Assembly: GCA_900547555.1 (NCBI GenBank)
Contig: URHG01000044.1
Span: forward strand, 1 to 21,975
Direction of reading: 5' to 3'
DNA length: 21,975 bases
From: an uncultured Porphyromonadaceae bacterium
GTDB taxonomy: Bacteria > Bacteroidota > Bacteroidia > Bacteroidales > UBA11471
Positions 15,248 through 21,975 of the stretch are shown piece by piece (within the stretch, counting starts at the first letter, position 1; each line of letters opens with the position of its first letter). Position numbers and translations under genes: made by a program. Under the pieces are notes generated by a model. The model saw only the letters and a program-made list of their open reading frames with translations, was not told the origin of the DNA and did no database searches.

Positions 15248-16345
15248 CTATTTTTGTAAAATTCCTTCTACGAAATCTATCATGCTGTCTCCTCTCAGGT
15301 CGCGTTTCAAAATGATACCGTCGGGCGAGAACAGTATGATTTGGGGAATGCTGTTTATGCCGTATTGCCTCATCGGTTGCATGGCATTGTTTTGAGAATT
15401 GAATATTTGCGGCCAGGTAATGCCTTTTTCTTTGACCGATGCTATAAAATGTTCTTGCGTGTCCCACACGAAAATGCCGACAACGGTAAGGCCTTTGTCC
15501 TTGTATTTGTTGTGCAGATAGGCGAGATTGGGAATTTCTTGCTTGCAGGGGCCGCACCAACTGGCCCACATGTCCATCAGCACGTAATTTCCCCGATTGA
15601 AGAAATCGGATAAGGCAATATCATTCCCGTTTACGTCCCGGCCTTCGATATCGATATAAGGTTGCCCTACGGCACTCTTTTTTTCTTGTTCCAATTGCCG
15701 GATCAAGTATTTTATAAAAATCCGGTTTTTCAGCCACGGACCGAAATTATCGGTTATTTTTTCTTTGAGTTTCAAATCGGACGGGAAAAAAGGCGACCGT
15801 ACCAAGTATTCTCCCAGAGCATCATTGCTGTGTGCAGCAAATAGGGCAATAGACAGGGAGTCGATATGTGTCTGTAATGAATCGGAATATTTTTGCACCT
15901 GCCTTTGAAGTTTTTTGTTTCCCTCGTCTGTTGCGGGATATTGCGATCGAAGAGCCTGTATTTTCGAATTTATACTATTTCTGAGGCTGTCTGCGAGTGT
16001 CTCTATTTTATTCTTTGCATCGTTCAGTGAAGAACCTGTTGCGCAATGGTGGGGGACATCGGCCGAGATATGTCCGCTTTCGAGAATAAAAGAGACATAC
16101 TTATCGAGACTTATGTCTATACGGCAGAAGACGGCCGTATCTATTTCTCCGCAGAATGAGAATCGGTTGTTTTCGATGCGGGTGCTGTCGATGATTTTTT
16201 GATCGTCGAAACGTTTGATATAGATCGTCTTTCCGTTATAAGTGGAGTCATCGATAGATCCCTCGACCGTATATCCGGTGGGTGTTGAGTTACAGGAAGA
16301 TAACAATAAGAGACCGTATAGAGATATTCGGAGTGTCTTTTTCAT
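15248..16345 (-). CDS. TlpA-like thioredoxin lipoprotein with DUF4369 domain (copy A)
   Basis: A 365-residue lipoprotein, first of the tandem trio. The start is ATG 16345 (MKKTLRISLYGLLLLSSC, lipobox LSSC); the open frame up to 16453 crosses the ffh terminator and is not coding. It has a DUF4369 domain (YTVEGSIDDSTYNGKTIYI ... FILESGHISADV), a long charged helical linker, and a thioredoxin domain with WASWCGPC and cis-Pro SIPQIILF. The cis-Pro flank and C-terminus differ from B and C, which may alter partner choice. It shares the 197-bp near-identical tract (15477-15673) with copy B. Confidence 0.92.
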   Translation of the reverse strand: MKKTLRISLYGLLLLSSCNSTPTGYTVEGSIDDSTYNGKTIYIKRFDDQKIIDSTRIENNRFSFCGEIDTAVFCRIDISLDKYVSFILESGHISADVPHHCATGSSLNDAKNKIETLADSLRNSINSKIQALRSQYPATDEGNKKLQRQVQKYSDSLQTHIDSLSIALFAAHSNDALGEYLVRSPFFPSDLKLKEKITDNFGPWLKNRIFIKYLIRQLEQEKKSAVGQPYIDIEGRDVNGNDIALSDFFNRGNYVLMDMWASWCGPCKQEIPNLAYLHNKYKDKGLTVVGIFVWDTQEHFIASVKEKGITWPQIFNSQNNAMQPMRQYGINSIPQIILFSPDGIILKRDLRGDSMIDFVEGILQK

Positions 16346-16426
16346 GGTATTGATGGTTTTGTGGTATATCCGTTTGTTCTCGGGAGATGAAACTCTTTGA
16401 CGATTAGACGCACGAATATAGAAAAG

Positions 16427-16464
16427 GTTACAAAAAATAAAACGCGAAAGCATGCTTTCGCGTT
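16427..16464 (-). terminator. Intrinsic terminator of ffh
   Basis: The 24-bp perfect palindrome AACGCGAAAGCATGCTTTCGCGTT (arms 16441-16452 and 16453-16464) begins 15 bp after the ffh stop and is followed on the minus strand by a T-rich run ending in TTTTTTG. Confidence 0.85.
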
Positions 16465-16479
16465 TGGGGTATATCGTTT

Positions 16480-17808
16480 TTATCTGCGTTTGAGTTGCCC
16501 CATCATACGGGCGGGGTTTTTCCCCTGTGTCATCATACGCATCATTTTGCGCATATCGTCAAATTGCTTGATGAGCCGGTTTACCTCTTGTATCGATGTG
16601 CCGCTGCCGCGTGCGATACGTTGGCGTCGACTGCTGTTGAGTACTTCGGGGTGGCTGCGTTCTGTCGGAGTCATCGATTGTATAATGGCTTCGATGCTCT
16701 TGAATGCGTCGTCGTCGATATCGATATCTTTGATGGCTTTTCCTACACCGGGAATCATCGATGCGAGGTCTTTGAGGTTTCCCATTTTTTTCACCTGCTG
16801 TATCTGCCCGATGAAGTCGTTGAAGTCGAACTGGTTTTTAGCAATTTTCTTCTGCAACCGGCGAGCTTCTTCTTCGTCGTATTGTTCTTGGGCACGTTCT
16901 ACAAGAGAAACAATATCGCCCATGCCGAGGATACGGTCGGCCATACGTTCGGGGTGGAATACATCGAGAGCTTCCATTTTTTCACCCGTACCCACGAATT
17001 TGATGGGTTTGTTTACGACGGTACGTATCGAGAGGGCAGCTCCGCCTCGGGTATCGCCGTCGAGTTTGGTGAGAACGACGCCGGTAAAATCGAGACGATC
17101 GTTGAAGGCCTTTGCCGTATTCACGGCGTCCTGTCCTGTCATGGCATCGACCACGAAAAGGATTTCTTGCGGATTGACGGCTTTTTTCAGCGCTTCGATT
17201 TCGTTCATCATCTCTTCGTCGACGGCGAGGCGTCCGGCTGTATCGATGATGACCAGATCGTTGTTTTGTTTCCGGGCTTCTTTTATGGCGTTTTGAGCGA
17301 TTTCAACCGGTTTCTTGTTTTCGGGTTCGGTATAGACGGGTACGCCGATTTGCTCACCGAGCACTTTCAGTTGTTCGATGGCGGCGGGACGGTAAACGTC
17401 GCAGGCAACGAGTAAAGGGCGTTTGGCTCGTTTGGTACGCAACATTTGTGCCAATTTACCCGAAAAAGTGGTTTTACCCGAACCTTGTAGGCCCGACATC
17501 AGGATAATGGCCGGCGACCCGTTGGTTTCGATGTCGACCGCTTGTCCACCCATGAGCTCGGCGAGTTCGTCGTGTACGATTTTCACCATGAGTTGTCCTG
17601 GTTTCACGGCGGTAAGCACGTTCATACCCATAGCTTTGGCTTTTACCGTGTCGGTAAATTGTTTGGCGACCTTATAATTGACGTCGGCATCGAGCAGGGC
17701 CTTGCGCACTTCTTTCAAGGTTTCGGCTACGTTGATTTCGGTGATACGGCCTTCGCCTTTAAGTACTTTGAACGACCGTTCGAGTTTCTCGCTTAAATTT
17801 TCAAACAT
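16480..17808 (-). CDS. ffh: Ffh, signal recognition particle GTPase (SRP54)
   Basis: A 442-residue cytosolic protein. With 4.5S RNA it binds signal sequences on ribosomes and delivers them to FtsY at the membrane. The N domain runs to about residue 95; the G domain has GLQGSGKTT (106-114), DTAGRLAVDEEM and TKLDGDTRGGAALS, and ends with GTGEKMEALDVFHPERM; the Met-rich M domain ends MMRMMTQGKNPARMMGQL. Length and motifs are standard. It is 164 bp downstream of panD and is closed by its own terminator, so it appears to be a separate unit. Confidence 0.98.
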   Translation of the reverse strand: MFENLSEKLERSFKVLKGEGRITEINVAETLKEVRKALLDADVNYKVAKQFTDTVKAKAMGMNVLTAVKPGQLMVKIVHDELAELMGGQAVDIETNGSPAIILMSGLQGSGKTTFSGKLAQMLRTKRAKRPLLVACDVYRPAAIEQLKVLGEQIGVPVYTEPENKKPVEIAQNAIKEARKQNNDLVIIDTAGRLAVDEEMMNEIEALKKAVNPQEILFVVDAMTGQDAVNTAKAFNDRLDFTGVVLTKLDGDTRGGAALSIRTVVNKPIKFVGTGEKMEALDVFHPERMADRILGMGDIVSLVERAQEQYDEEEARRLQKKIAKNQFDFNDFIGQIQQVKKMGNLKDLASMIPGVGKAIKDIDIDDDAFKSIEAIIQSMTPTERSHPEVLNSSRRQRIARGSGTSIQEVNRLIKQFDDMRKMMRMMTQGKNPARMMGQLKRR

Positions 17809-17972
17809 ATATTTCGATCTAAAAAATTACATTTTATGCAGCTCTGTTTCTGTCCTCCCCTATGTAACCAACAAATCCGGAAGGTGTTGATATAAGCGCC
17901 ACTCCGGAGTGCTGAACCCGTTTCTATCGGACGTATGTCTCTATGAAAAACGGGGAGAAACTATGGTTTCCC

Positions 17973-18329
17973 TTATTTGTGTATCAGGCGATTGGTCTGT
18001 GTGTCGGGAAAAATGACAGAAGGTTTGAACCTGCGGGCTTCTTCTGCATCCATCATGGCATACGCGATGATGATGACAATATCGCCGGGTTGGACTTTGC
18101 GTGCGGCCGCGCCGTTGAGACATATCGTACCCGAACCTCTTTCTCCTTTGATGACGTAGGTCGAGAAACGTTCTCCGTTATTATTGTTTACGATATGTAC
18201 CCGTTCGCCTTCGATGATATTGGCGGCTTCCAGCAATTCTTCGTCTATGGTGATGCTTCCGATATAGTTGAGATCGGCTTGCGTTACGGTTACACGATGG
18301 ATTTTCGATTTCAGTACCTCTAACAACAT
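17973..18329 (-). CDS. panD: PanD, aspartate 1-decarboxylase
   Basis: A 118-residue proenzyme that decarboxylates L-aspartate to beta-alanine for pantothenate and coenzyme A. The self-cleavage site is Gly24-Ser25 in ADLNYIGSITID; Ser25 becomes the pyruvoyl cofactor. Lys9 (SKIHR) and Tyr58 (FSTYVIKGERG) sit in the usual active-site places, and NGAAAR is conserved. The gene starts 11 nt after the panC stop, so the two enzymes, whose products meet in pantothenate synthesis, are co-expressed. Confidence 0.97.
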   Translation of the reverse strand: MLLEVLKSKIHRVTVTQADLNYIGSITIDEELLEAANIIEGERVHIVNNNNGERFSTYVIKGERGSGTICLNGAAARKVQPGDIVIIIAYAMMDAEEARRFKPSVIFPDTQTNRLIHK

Positions 18330-18340
18330 GATTTCTGCTT

Positions 18341-19186
18341 TTAAGGACGATAAGTGATATTATCGATTAAACGTACTTCTCCGCAATATACGGTAATGCA
18401 ACCTACGATATAAGGAGCATCGTCCCATGAATCGACAGGTTGTAGTGTGTCGCCGTTTACGATTTCGTAGTATTCCACGCGTAAATCAGGCGTTTGATTG
18501 ATGCCGTCGATGACGAACGCTATCGTTTCGGCTACCGTATGTTGTGCGGCAAAGGTACGACTTTTAAATAGAGTTTGCGAAATGTTTACGGCATTTTTTC
18601 TTTGTTCGGGAGAGAGGCGTGTATTCCGGCTGCTCAGGGCCATACCGTCGGCTTCGCGCACGATAGGACAAGAGACGATTTCGACAGGAAATTTCAGTTG
18701 TCGGGTCATTTCTCTGATGACGGCGATTTGTTGAAAATCTTTTTCCCCGAAATATGCCCGGTCGGGTTTTACGGTATCGAAAAGTTTGCTTACGATTTGG
18801 GCCACGCCGTTGAAATGACCGGGACGGAACTTGCCTTCCATGACGGCGGCAACAGGGCCTAAGTCAAAGACTCGGGTATCTTTTTGGGGATACATCTCTT
18901 CGACGGAAGGCATGAATACGATATGGCAACCGGCGTTTTCGAGGAGCTCGCAATCGGCTTCGGGAGTGCGGGGATAATGTATCAGGTCGTTTTTGTCGTT
19001 GAATTGGGTGGGGTTGACAAAAACACTTACGACGCAGCAGCCGTTTTCGCTGACGCAACGTTTCACGAGCGAGAGGTGTCCGTTATGCAGTGCTCCCATC
19101 GTGGGAACGAGGCCTATCTGTTTCCCTGCGGCGCGATATGCGACGATACGCGCTTGTAAATCCGAAATTTTAGAAATGATTTCCAT
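18341..19186 (-). CDS. panC: PanC, pantothenate synthetase
   Basis: A 281-residue cytosolic ligase that joins pantoate and beta-alanine using ATP. The N-terminal nucleotide-binding motif is PTMGALHNGH (28-37), the adenylate-binding FGEKDFQQ follows in the middle, and SSRNTRLS is the KMSKS-like loop. Length is typical. It is the first gene of the panC-panD pair and is divergent from the GT5-like gene; 209 bp separate their starts. A weak -7-like TTCTTTTG lies at 19212-19219 on the minus strand. Confidence 0.97.
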   Translation of the reverse strand: MEIISKISDLQARIVAYRAAGKQIGLVPTMGALHNGHLSLVKRCVSENGCCVVSVFVNPTQFNDKNDLIHYPRTPEADCELLENAGCHIVFMPSVEEMYPQKDTRVFDLGPVAAVMEGKFRPGHFNGVAQIVSKLFDTVKPDRAYFGEKDFQQIAVIREMTRQLKFPVEIVSCPIVREADGMALSSRNTRLSPEQRKNAVNISQTLFKSRTFAAQHTVAETIAFVIDGINQTPDLRVEYYEIVNGDTLQPVDSWDDAPYIVGCITVYCGEVRLIDNITYRP

Positions 19187-19359
19187 GATCAGTTTTTGAA
19201 AAACAACGCTGCAAAAGAAGTAAATAAAACTTGAACAAAGAAGTTTTCGTATGGAAATTTCATAAGAATTTTCGCAAGAAATACCTGTTCAAGAAGAATA
19301 TATTATCAAAAACTGTTAATCTACGAAGGGAGTATGGCTGTTTCCGATATTTTTTTTAG

Positions 19360-19367
19360 TATCTTTG
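19360..19367 (+). promoter_or_regulatory. -7 element of the GT5-like gene (TATCTTTG)
   Basis: TATCTTTG followed by C, matching TAnnTTTG, 28 bp upstream of the ATG at 19396. A TTTG at -33 is not obvious. Confidence 0.6.
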
Positions 19368-19395
19368 CAAGACAAATTTTATAGAGAACTGCACG

Positions 19396-20220
19396 ATGGA
19401 AGCAAAAAAGGTTTTGTTCATTTCTCAGGAGATGACCCCGTATCTTCCCGATTCGGAAATTGCCACGATATGTAGGAACTTACCGCAAGGTATTCAGGAA
19501 AAAGGCCGAGAGATACGCGCTTTTATGCCCAAGTACGGTAATATCAATGAACGGCGTAATCAGTTGCACGAGGTGATTCGTCTTTCGGGAATGAACCTGA
19601 TAATCGACGATACCGATCACCCGTTGATTATCAAGGTGGCATCGATACAACCGGCCCGCATGCAGGTCTATTTTATCGATAACGACGACTATTTTCAACG
19701 GAAAAACGTCCTTGTCGACGATGAGGGAAAAGATTTTGACGATAATGACGAGCGCAGCATATTCTTTGTGCGTGGGGTAATGGAGACGGTAAAAAAGCTC
19801 CGTTGGGTGCCCGATATTATTCATTGTCATGGTTGGTTTACTGCTCTTGCCCCTCTTTACATAAAGAAGGCGTATGCCGAAGATCCCTCTTTCAGAGATG
19901 CGAAAATTGTTTATTCGATTTATGAAAATAAATTCGATGAGCCATTCTCCGAGACTTTCCCGGCTAAACTTTTGTGGGAAAACATTCAGGAAAAAGATCT
20001 CGGTTTCGGGTTGAACGAACAGGTCGATTTTGCCCGACTGTCCGAGTTGGCCATACGATATTCCGACGGCCTTATACAAGCTTCTTCCCAAATCGACGAA
20101 AAGGTTGCAGCTATTGCAAAGGCATCGGGAAAACCGTTTTTGGCTTATCAGGATTCCGATACCTATGTCGATGCATATAATAACTTTTATGATGAAGTAT
20201 GGGAAGCTGCCCATAAATGA
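19396..20220 (+). CDS. Glycogen/starch synthase N-terminal-domain protein (GT5-like), probably non-catalytic
   Basis: A 274-residue protein that aligns with only the first Rossmann domain of GT5 glycogen synthases: KVLFISQEMTPYLPDSE at the start, FMPKYGNI, VYFIDNDDYF, DNDERSIFF and IIHCHGWFTALAPLYI. The normal KxGGL ADP-glucose motif near residue 15 is replaced (YLPDSEIATICRNLP), the usual HDWHT is HGWFT, and the whole second GT-B domain is absent. It should therefore not elongate glycogen. The frame is intact and closely followed by a DUF4270 lipoprotein gene 7 nt later, so it is under selection for some other role, perhaps sugar-nucleotide sensing. Databases will probably call it glycogen synthase, which I think misleads. 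Confidence 0.85.
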   Translation: MEAKKVLFISQEMTPYLPDSEIATICRNLPQGIQEKGREIRAFMPKYGNINERRNQLHEVIRLSGMNLIIDDTDHPLIIKVASIQPARMQVYFIDNDDYFQRKNVLVDDEGKDFDDNDERSIFFVRGVMETVKKLRWVPDIIHCHGWFTALAPLYIKKAYAEDPSFRDAKIVYSIYENKFDEPFSETFPAKLLWENIQEKDLGFGLNEQVDFARLSELAIRYSDGLIQASSQIDEKVAAIAKASGKPFLAYQDSDTYVDAYNNFYDEVWEAAHK

Positions 20221-20227
20221 TTTCTAT

Positions 20228-21769
20228 ATGAAAAGTAAACGGATATTCCCCTTTTCTTTGCTCTTTATAGCACTTTTTTTCTCGTGTAATGACGATTCCG
20301 GTACGATCGGATTCTCGGTCGACACGACTTCGCTTACTATTTATATCGACTCATCGTTTGTATATACCCAGCATAGCGATTCGGTGTCTACCTATCGTGT
20401 CGATTCTTTGCCCAACCGTACGATTGTGCAGATGTTGGGTAATGTGGCTATTCCCGGTTACGGAACAGTAAAAGCCGATTATCTGACCCAGTTTTATCCG
20501 GTGGCCGATTTCGATACGGTGTTGGTAAAACCCGATATGGTCGATTCTGTGGGTGTCGAAATCGCTTTCCAATACAATAGTTTCTTAGGTGATTCTTTGG
20601 CTCCCATGCAACTTACCGTATATGAATTGAATAAGTTGTTGAGAGAAGATGGTAATGTGCGTGTGCCCATTTATAGTAATCTCGATCCGGCGGATTATTA
20701 CGACCCGGCCGATAAGTTGGGAAGTAGTTTTTATGTAGCTTCTATGCAGTCTTATCCCGACTCTCTTCTCGACGAGAACGGGTATCGTTTCATAAAACAG
20801 ACGTTCGGAGTTTCTGCGGCCGATAAAAAAGAGTGGGCTGTAAATTTCTATGATTTTTATATCAAGAATGGGGGGAATATAACCACAACGGCCATGAACG
20901 AATTCTTCAAAGGACTGTATATAACCAATACATTCGGGCGCGGAACATTATTGTATATCGTATCGACGGCGGTTGTTGTATATCACCGTACCTATGCCTA
21001 TAATAGTAGCGGGGGACTGAAAACCATTAGCGATGAGTCCGATTCGCTTTATGTCGAAAATACCTCGACGACCTATCTGATGACTTCATACGAGGCACCC
21101 ACGATCAACCATATCGAAGCGACGCCGGCTGCTTCGGTCGATGCTTTGCGGGCACAGGGAGAAGCAATCATTCAATCACCCCAAATGTATGATGGTGCAA
21201 TTATTTTCCCTACGGCAAAAATCATCGAAACGTTCAATAATTCACGCAGCCTCAATAGTACCGATACCGTAGGGGTACTTAATACCATAAATCTGACGAT
21301 TCCATTGAAGACGATGCCCGCCGAGTTGAAGGCACTTGGAATCATACCGCCTCCGTATCTTTTGTTGATGAGGAAAGGGGGGAATGCGACATCGTCGACA
21401 AATACCGTTATTCCGATGGATAAGAAAGAATTTTTTGCCGATCGGTTGATAAATGATGATAAAAATTATTTCTATGCGGCTTATGATTCGACGTCGAATA
21501 GTTATACTTTTACGGGATTGCAGAATTATATTATGAATATTTTCCAATATGATCCTAACCATATATTGAATCCCGACCATTCGCTGAATCCGGCGGCCGA
21601 TTATGCCTATGATTCCGATATGATACTCGTTCCGGTAACGGTATCGAAAACGACAAGTTCCTATTCTTCCGATACCAATATTATTCCCTATTTGGGAGGG
21701 TTGACTTATGCCGACATCGACAATGAAAATATAAAAATACAAGTCGTGTATAGTACAAAAGTTTATTGA
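20228..21769 (+). CDS. DUF4270 family lipoprotein
   Basis: A 513-residue envelope lipoprotein. I choose ATG 20228 because MKSKRIFPFSLLFIALFFSC is a clean lipoprotein signal (lipobox FFSC); the open frame back to 20030 only overlaps the preceding gene. Then comes a beta-rich domain (GTIGFSVDTTSLTIYIDSS, YGTVKADYLTQFYP, TFGRGTLLYIVS) typical of Bacteroidota DUF4270 proteins, whose function is unknown. It lies 7 nt after the GT5-like gene, and a strong terminator follows 24 bp after its stop, so these two make a closed operon. Confidence 0.88.
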   Translation: MKSKRIFPFSLLFIALFFSCNDDSGTIGFSVDTTSLTIYIDSSFVYTQHSDSVSTYRVDSLPNRTIVQMLGNVAIPGYGTVKADYLTQFYPVADFDTVLVKPDMVDSVGVEIAFQYNSFLGDSLAPMQLTVYELNKLLREDGNVRVPIYSNLDPADYYDPADKLGSSFYVASMQSYPDSLLDENGYRFIKQTFGVSAADKKEWAVNFYDFYIKNGGNITTTAMNEFFKGLYITNTFGRGTLLYIVSTAVVVYHRTYAYNSSGGLKTISDESDSLYVENTSTTYLMTSYEAPTINHIEATPAASVDALRAQGEAIIQSPQMYDGAIIFPTAKIIETFNNSRSLNSTDTVGVLNTINLTIPLKTMPAELKALGIIPPPYLLLMRKGGNATSSTNTVIPMDKKEFFADRLINDDKNYFYAAYDSTSNSYTFTGLQNYIMNIFQYDPNHILNPDHSLNPAADYAYDSDMILVPVTVSKTTSSYSSDTNIIPYLGGLTYADIDNENIKIQVVYSTKVY

Positions 21770-21792
21770 AATAAATTCTGTTCTAATTTAGG

Positions 21793-21831
21793 AAATACGG
21801 CATTTCTACGAAGGATTGCCGTATTTTTTTA
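21793..21831 (+). terminator. Intrinsic terminator after the DUF4270 gene
   Basis: Perfect 10-bp arms AAATACGGCA (21793-21802) and TGCCGTATTT (21817-21826), a 14-nt loop and a T7 run (21824-21830). Confidence 0.9.
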
Positions 21832-21859
21832 TTCTTCCTGAAAAAAATATTCTTGATAT

Positions 21860-21891
21860 TTTGTAAAATATCGGGGAAAACGTTATCTTTG
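21860..21891 (+). promoter_or_regulatory. Promoter of tRNA-Thr (TTTG-N20-TATCTTTG)
   Basis: TTTG at 21860-21863, a 20-bp spacer and TATCTTTG at 21884-21891 form a near-ideal Bacteroidota promoter. The tRNA starts 20 bp after the -7 box. Confidence 0.85.
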
Positions 21892-21910
21892 CATCGCTTT
21901 TTCAGAAAAC

Positions 21911-21975
21911 GCCGCAATAGCTCAGTCGGTAGAGCGTTTCACTCGTAATGAAAAGGTCGCCGGTTCGATTCCGGC
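21911..21975 (+). tRNA. tRNA-Thr (anticodon CGT), cut by window end
   Basis: Acceptor 5' strand GCCGCAA, D-arm GCTC...GAGC, anticodon stem TTTCA/TGAAA with loop CTCGTAA (anticodon CGT, reading ACG), and T-arm GCCGG-TTCGATT-CCGGC. The 3' acceptor strand and discriminator base lie beyond the window. Confidence 0.92.

Noticed and set aside
17900..17911. Palindrome CACTCCGGAGTG between panD and ffh
   Set aside because: A single 12-bp palindrome without a T-tract or promoter context; could be chance.
19480..20214. 244-codon minus-strand frame opposite the GT5-like gene
   Set aside because: Antisense shadow; the plus-strand product has clear GT5 sequence features.
20030..20227. Upstream extension of the DUF4270 frame
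   Set aside because: It overlaps the preceding gene, and the lipoprotein signal peptide begins at 20228.

Overview
The window looks like a Bacteroidales chromosome (phylum Bacteroidota). The signs are promoters of the TAnnTTTG type, no obvious Shine-Dalgarno sites, DUF4369/TlpA-type thioredoxin lipoproteins, a DUF4270 lipoprotein beside a shortened GT5 'glycogen synthase', and an adjacent panC-panD pair. I do not assign a genus.

Accessory part (about 1-9500). The window opens in the last 117 residues of a tyrosine recombinase that still carries the H-R-H-Y catalytic residues. About 77 bp after it lies a 49-bp semi-palindromic site, and a close relative (47 bp, same orientation) lies 8.3 kb away at 8805-8851. 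Between them is cargo with no integrase or mobilisation gene: a Walker ATPase of the AAA_14/DUF4143 type, a complete two-gene Hachiman anti-phage system (hamA nuclease and hamB Ski2-like helicase, overlapping by 8 nt), a striking 165-nt nested inverted repeat, three secreted or membrane proteins (two frameshifted) and an HNH nuclease-like protein. The arrangement resembles a cis-mobilisable island bounded by two recombination sites beside an integrase-bearing element. Between the island and the core lie about 0.9 kb with no credible gene and then a frameshifted WYL-domain regulator with a strong operator candidate in its promoter.

Core part (about 10.7-22 kb). On the minus strand, reading right to left: panC-panD (pantothenate pathway); ffh (SRP GTPase) closed by a terminator; three tandem DUF4369-TlpA lipoproteins; folD and capA, which follow the third tlpA copy with overlaps or tiny gaps; and tRNA-His with its own promoter and terminator. 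Two of the tlpA copies share a nearly identical 197-bp tract that looks like gene conversion. On the plus strand, divergent from panC, a GT5 N-terminal-domain protein that seems to have lost catalytic motifs is followed after 7 nt by a DUF4270 lipoprotein, a terminator, and a tRNA-Thr(CGT) cut by the window end. The two tRNA genes share an identical 18-bp promoter/start segment.

Three genes in 3.5 kb (two in the island, one just outside) each appear to miss one base in a homopolymer. This means either decay or systematic sequencing/assembly error, and raw reads would decide.
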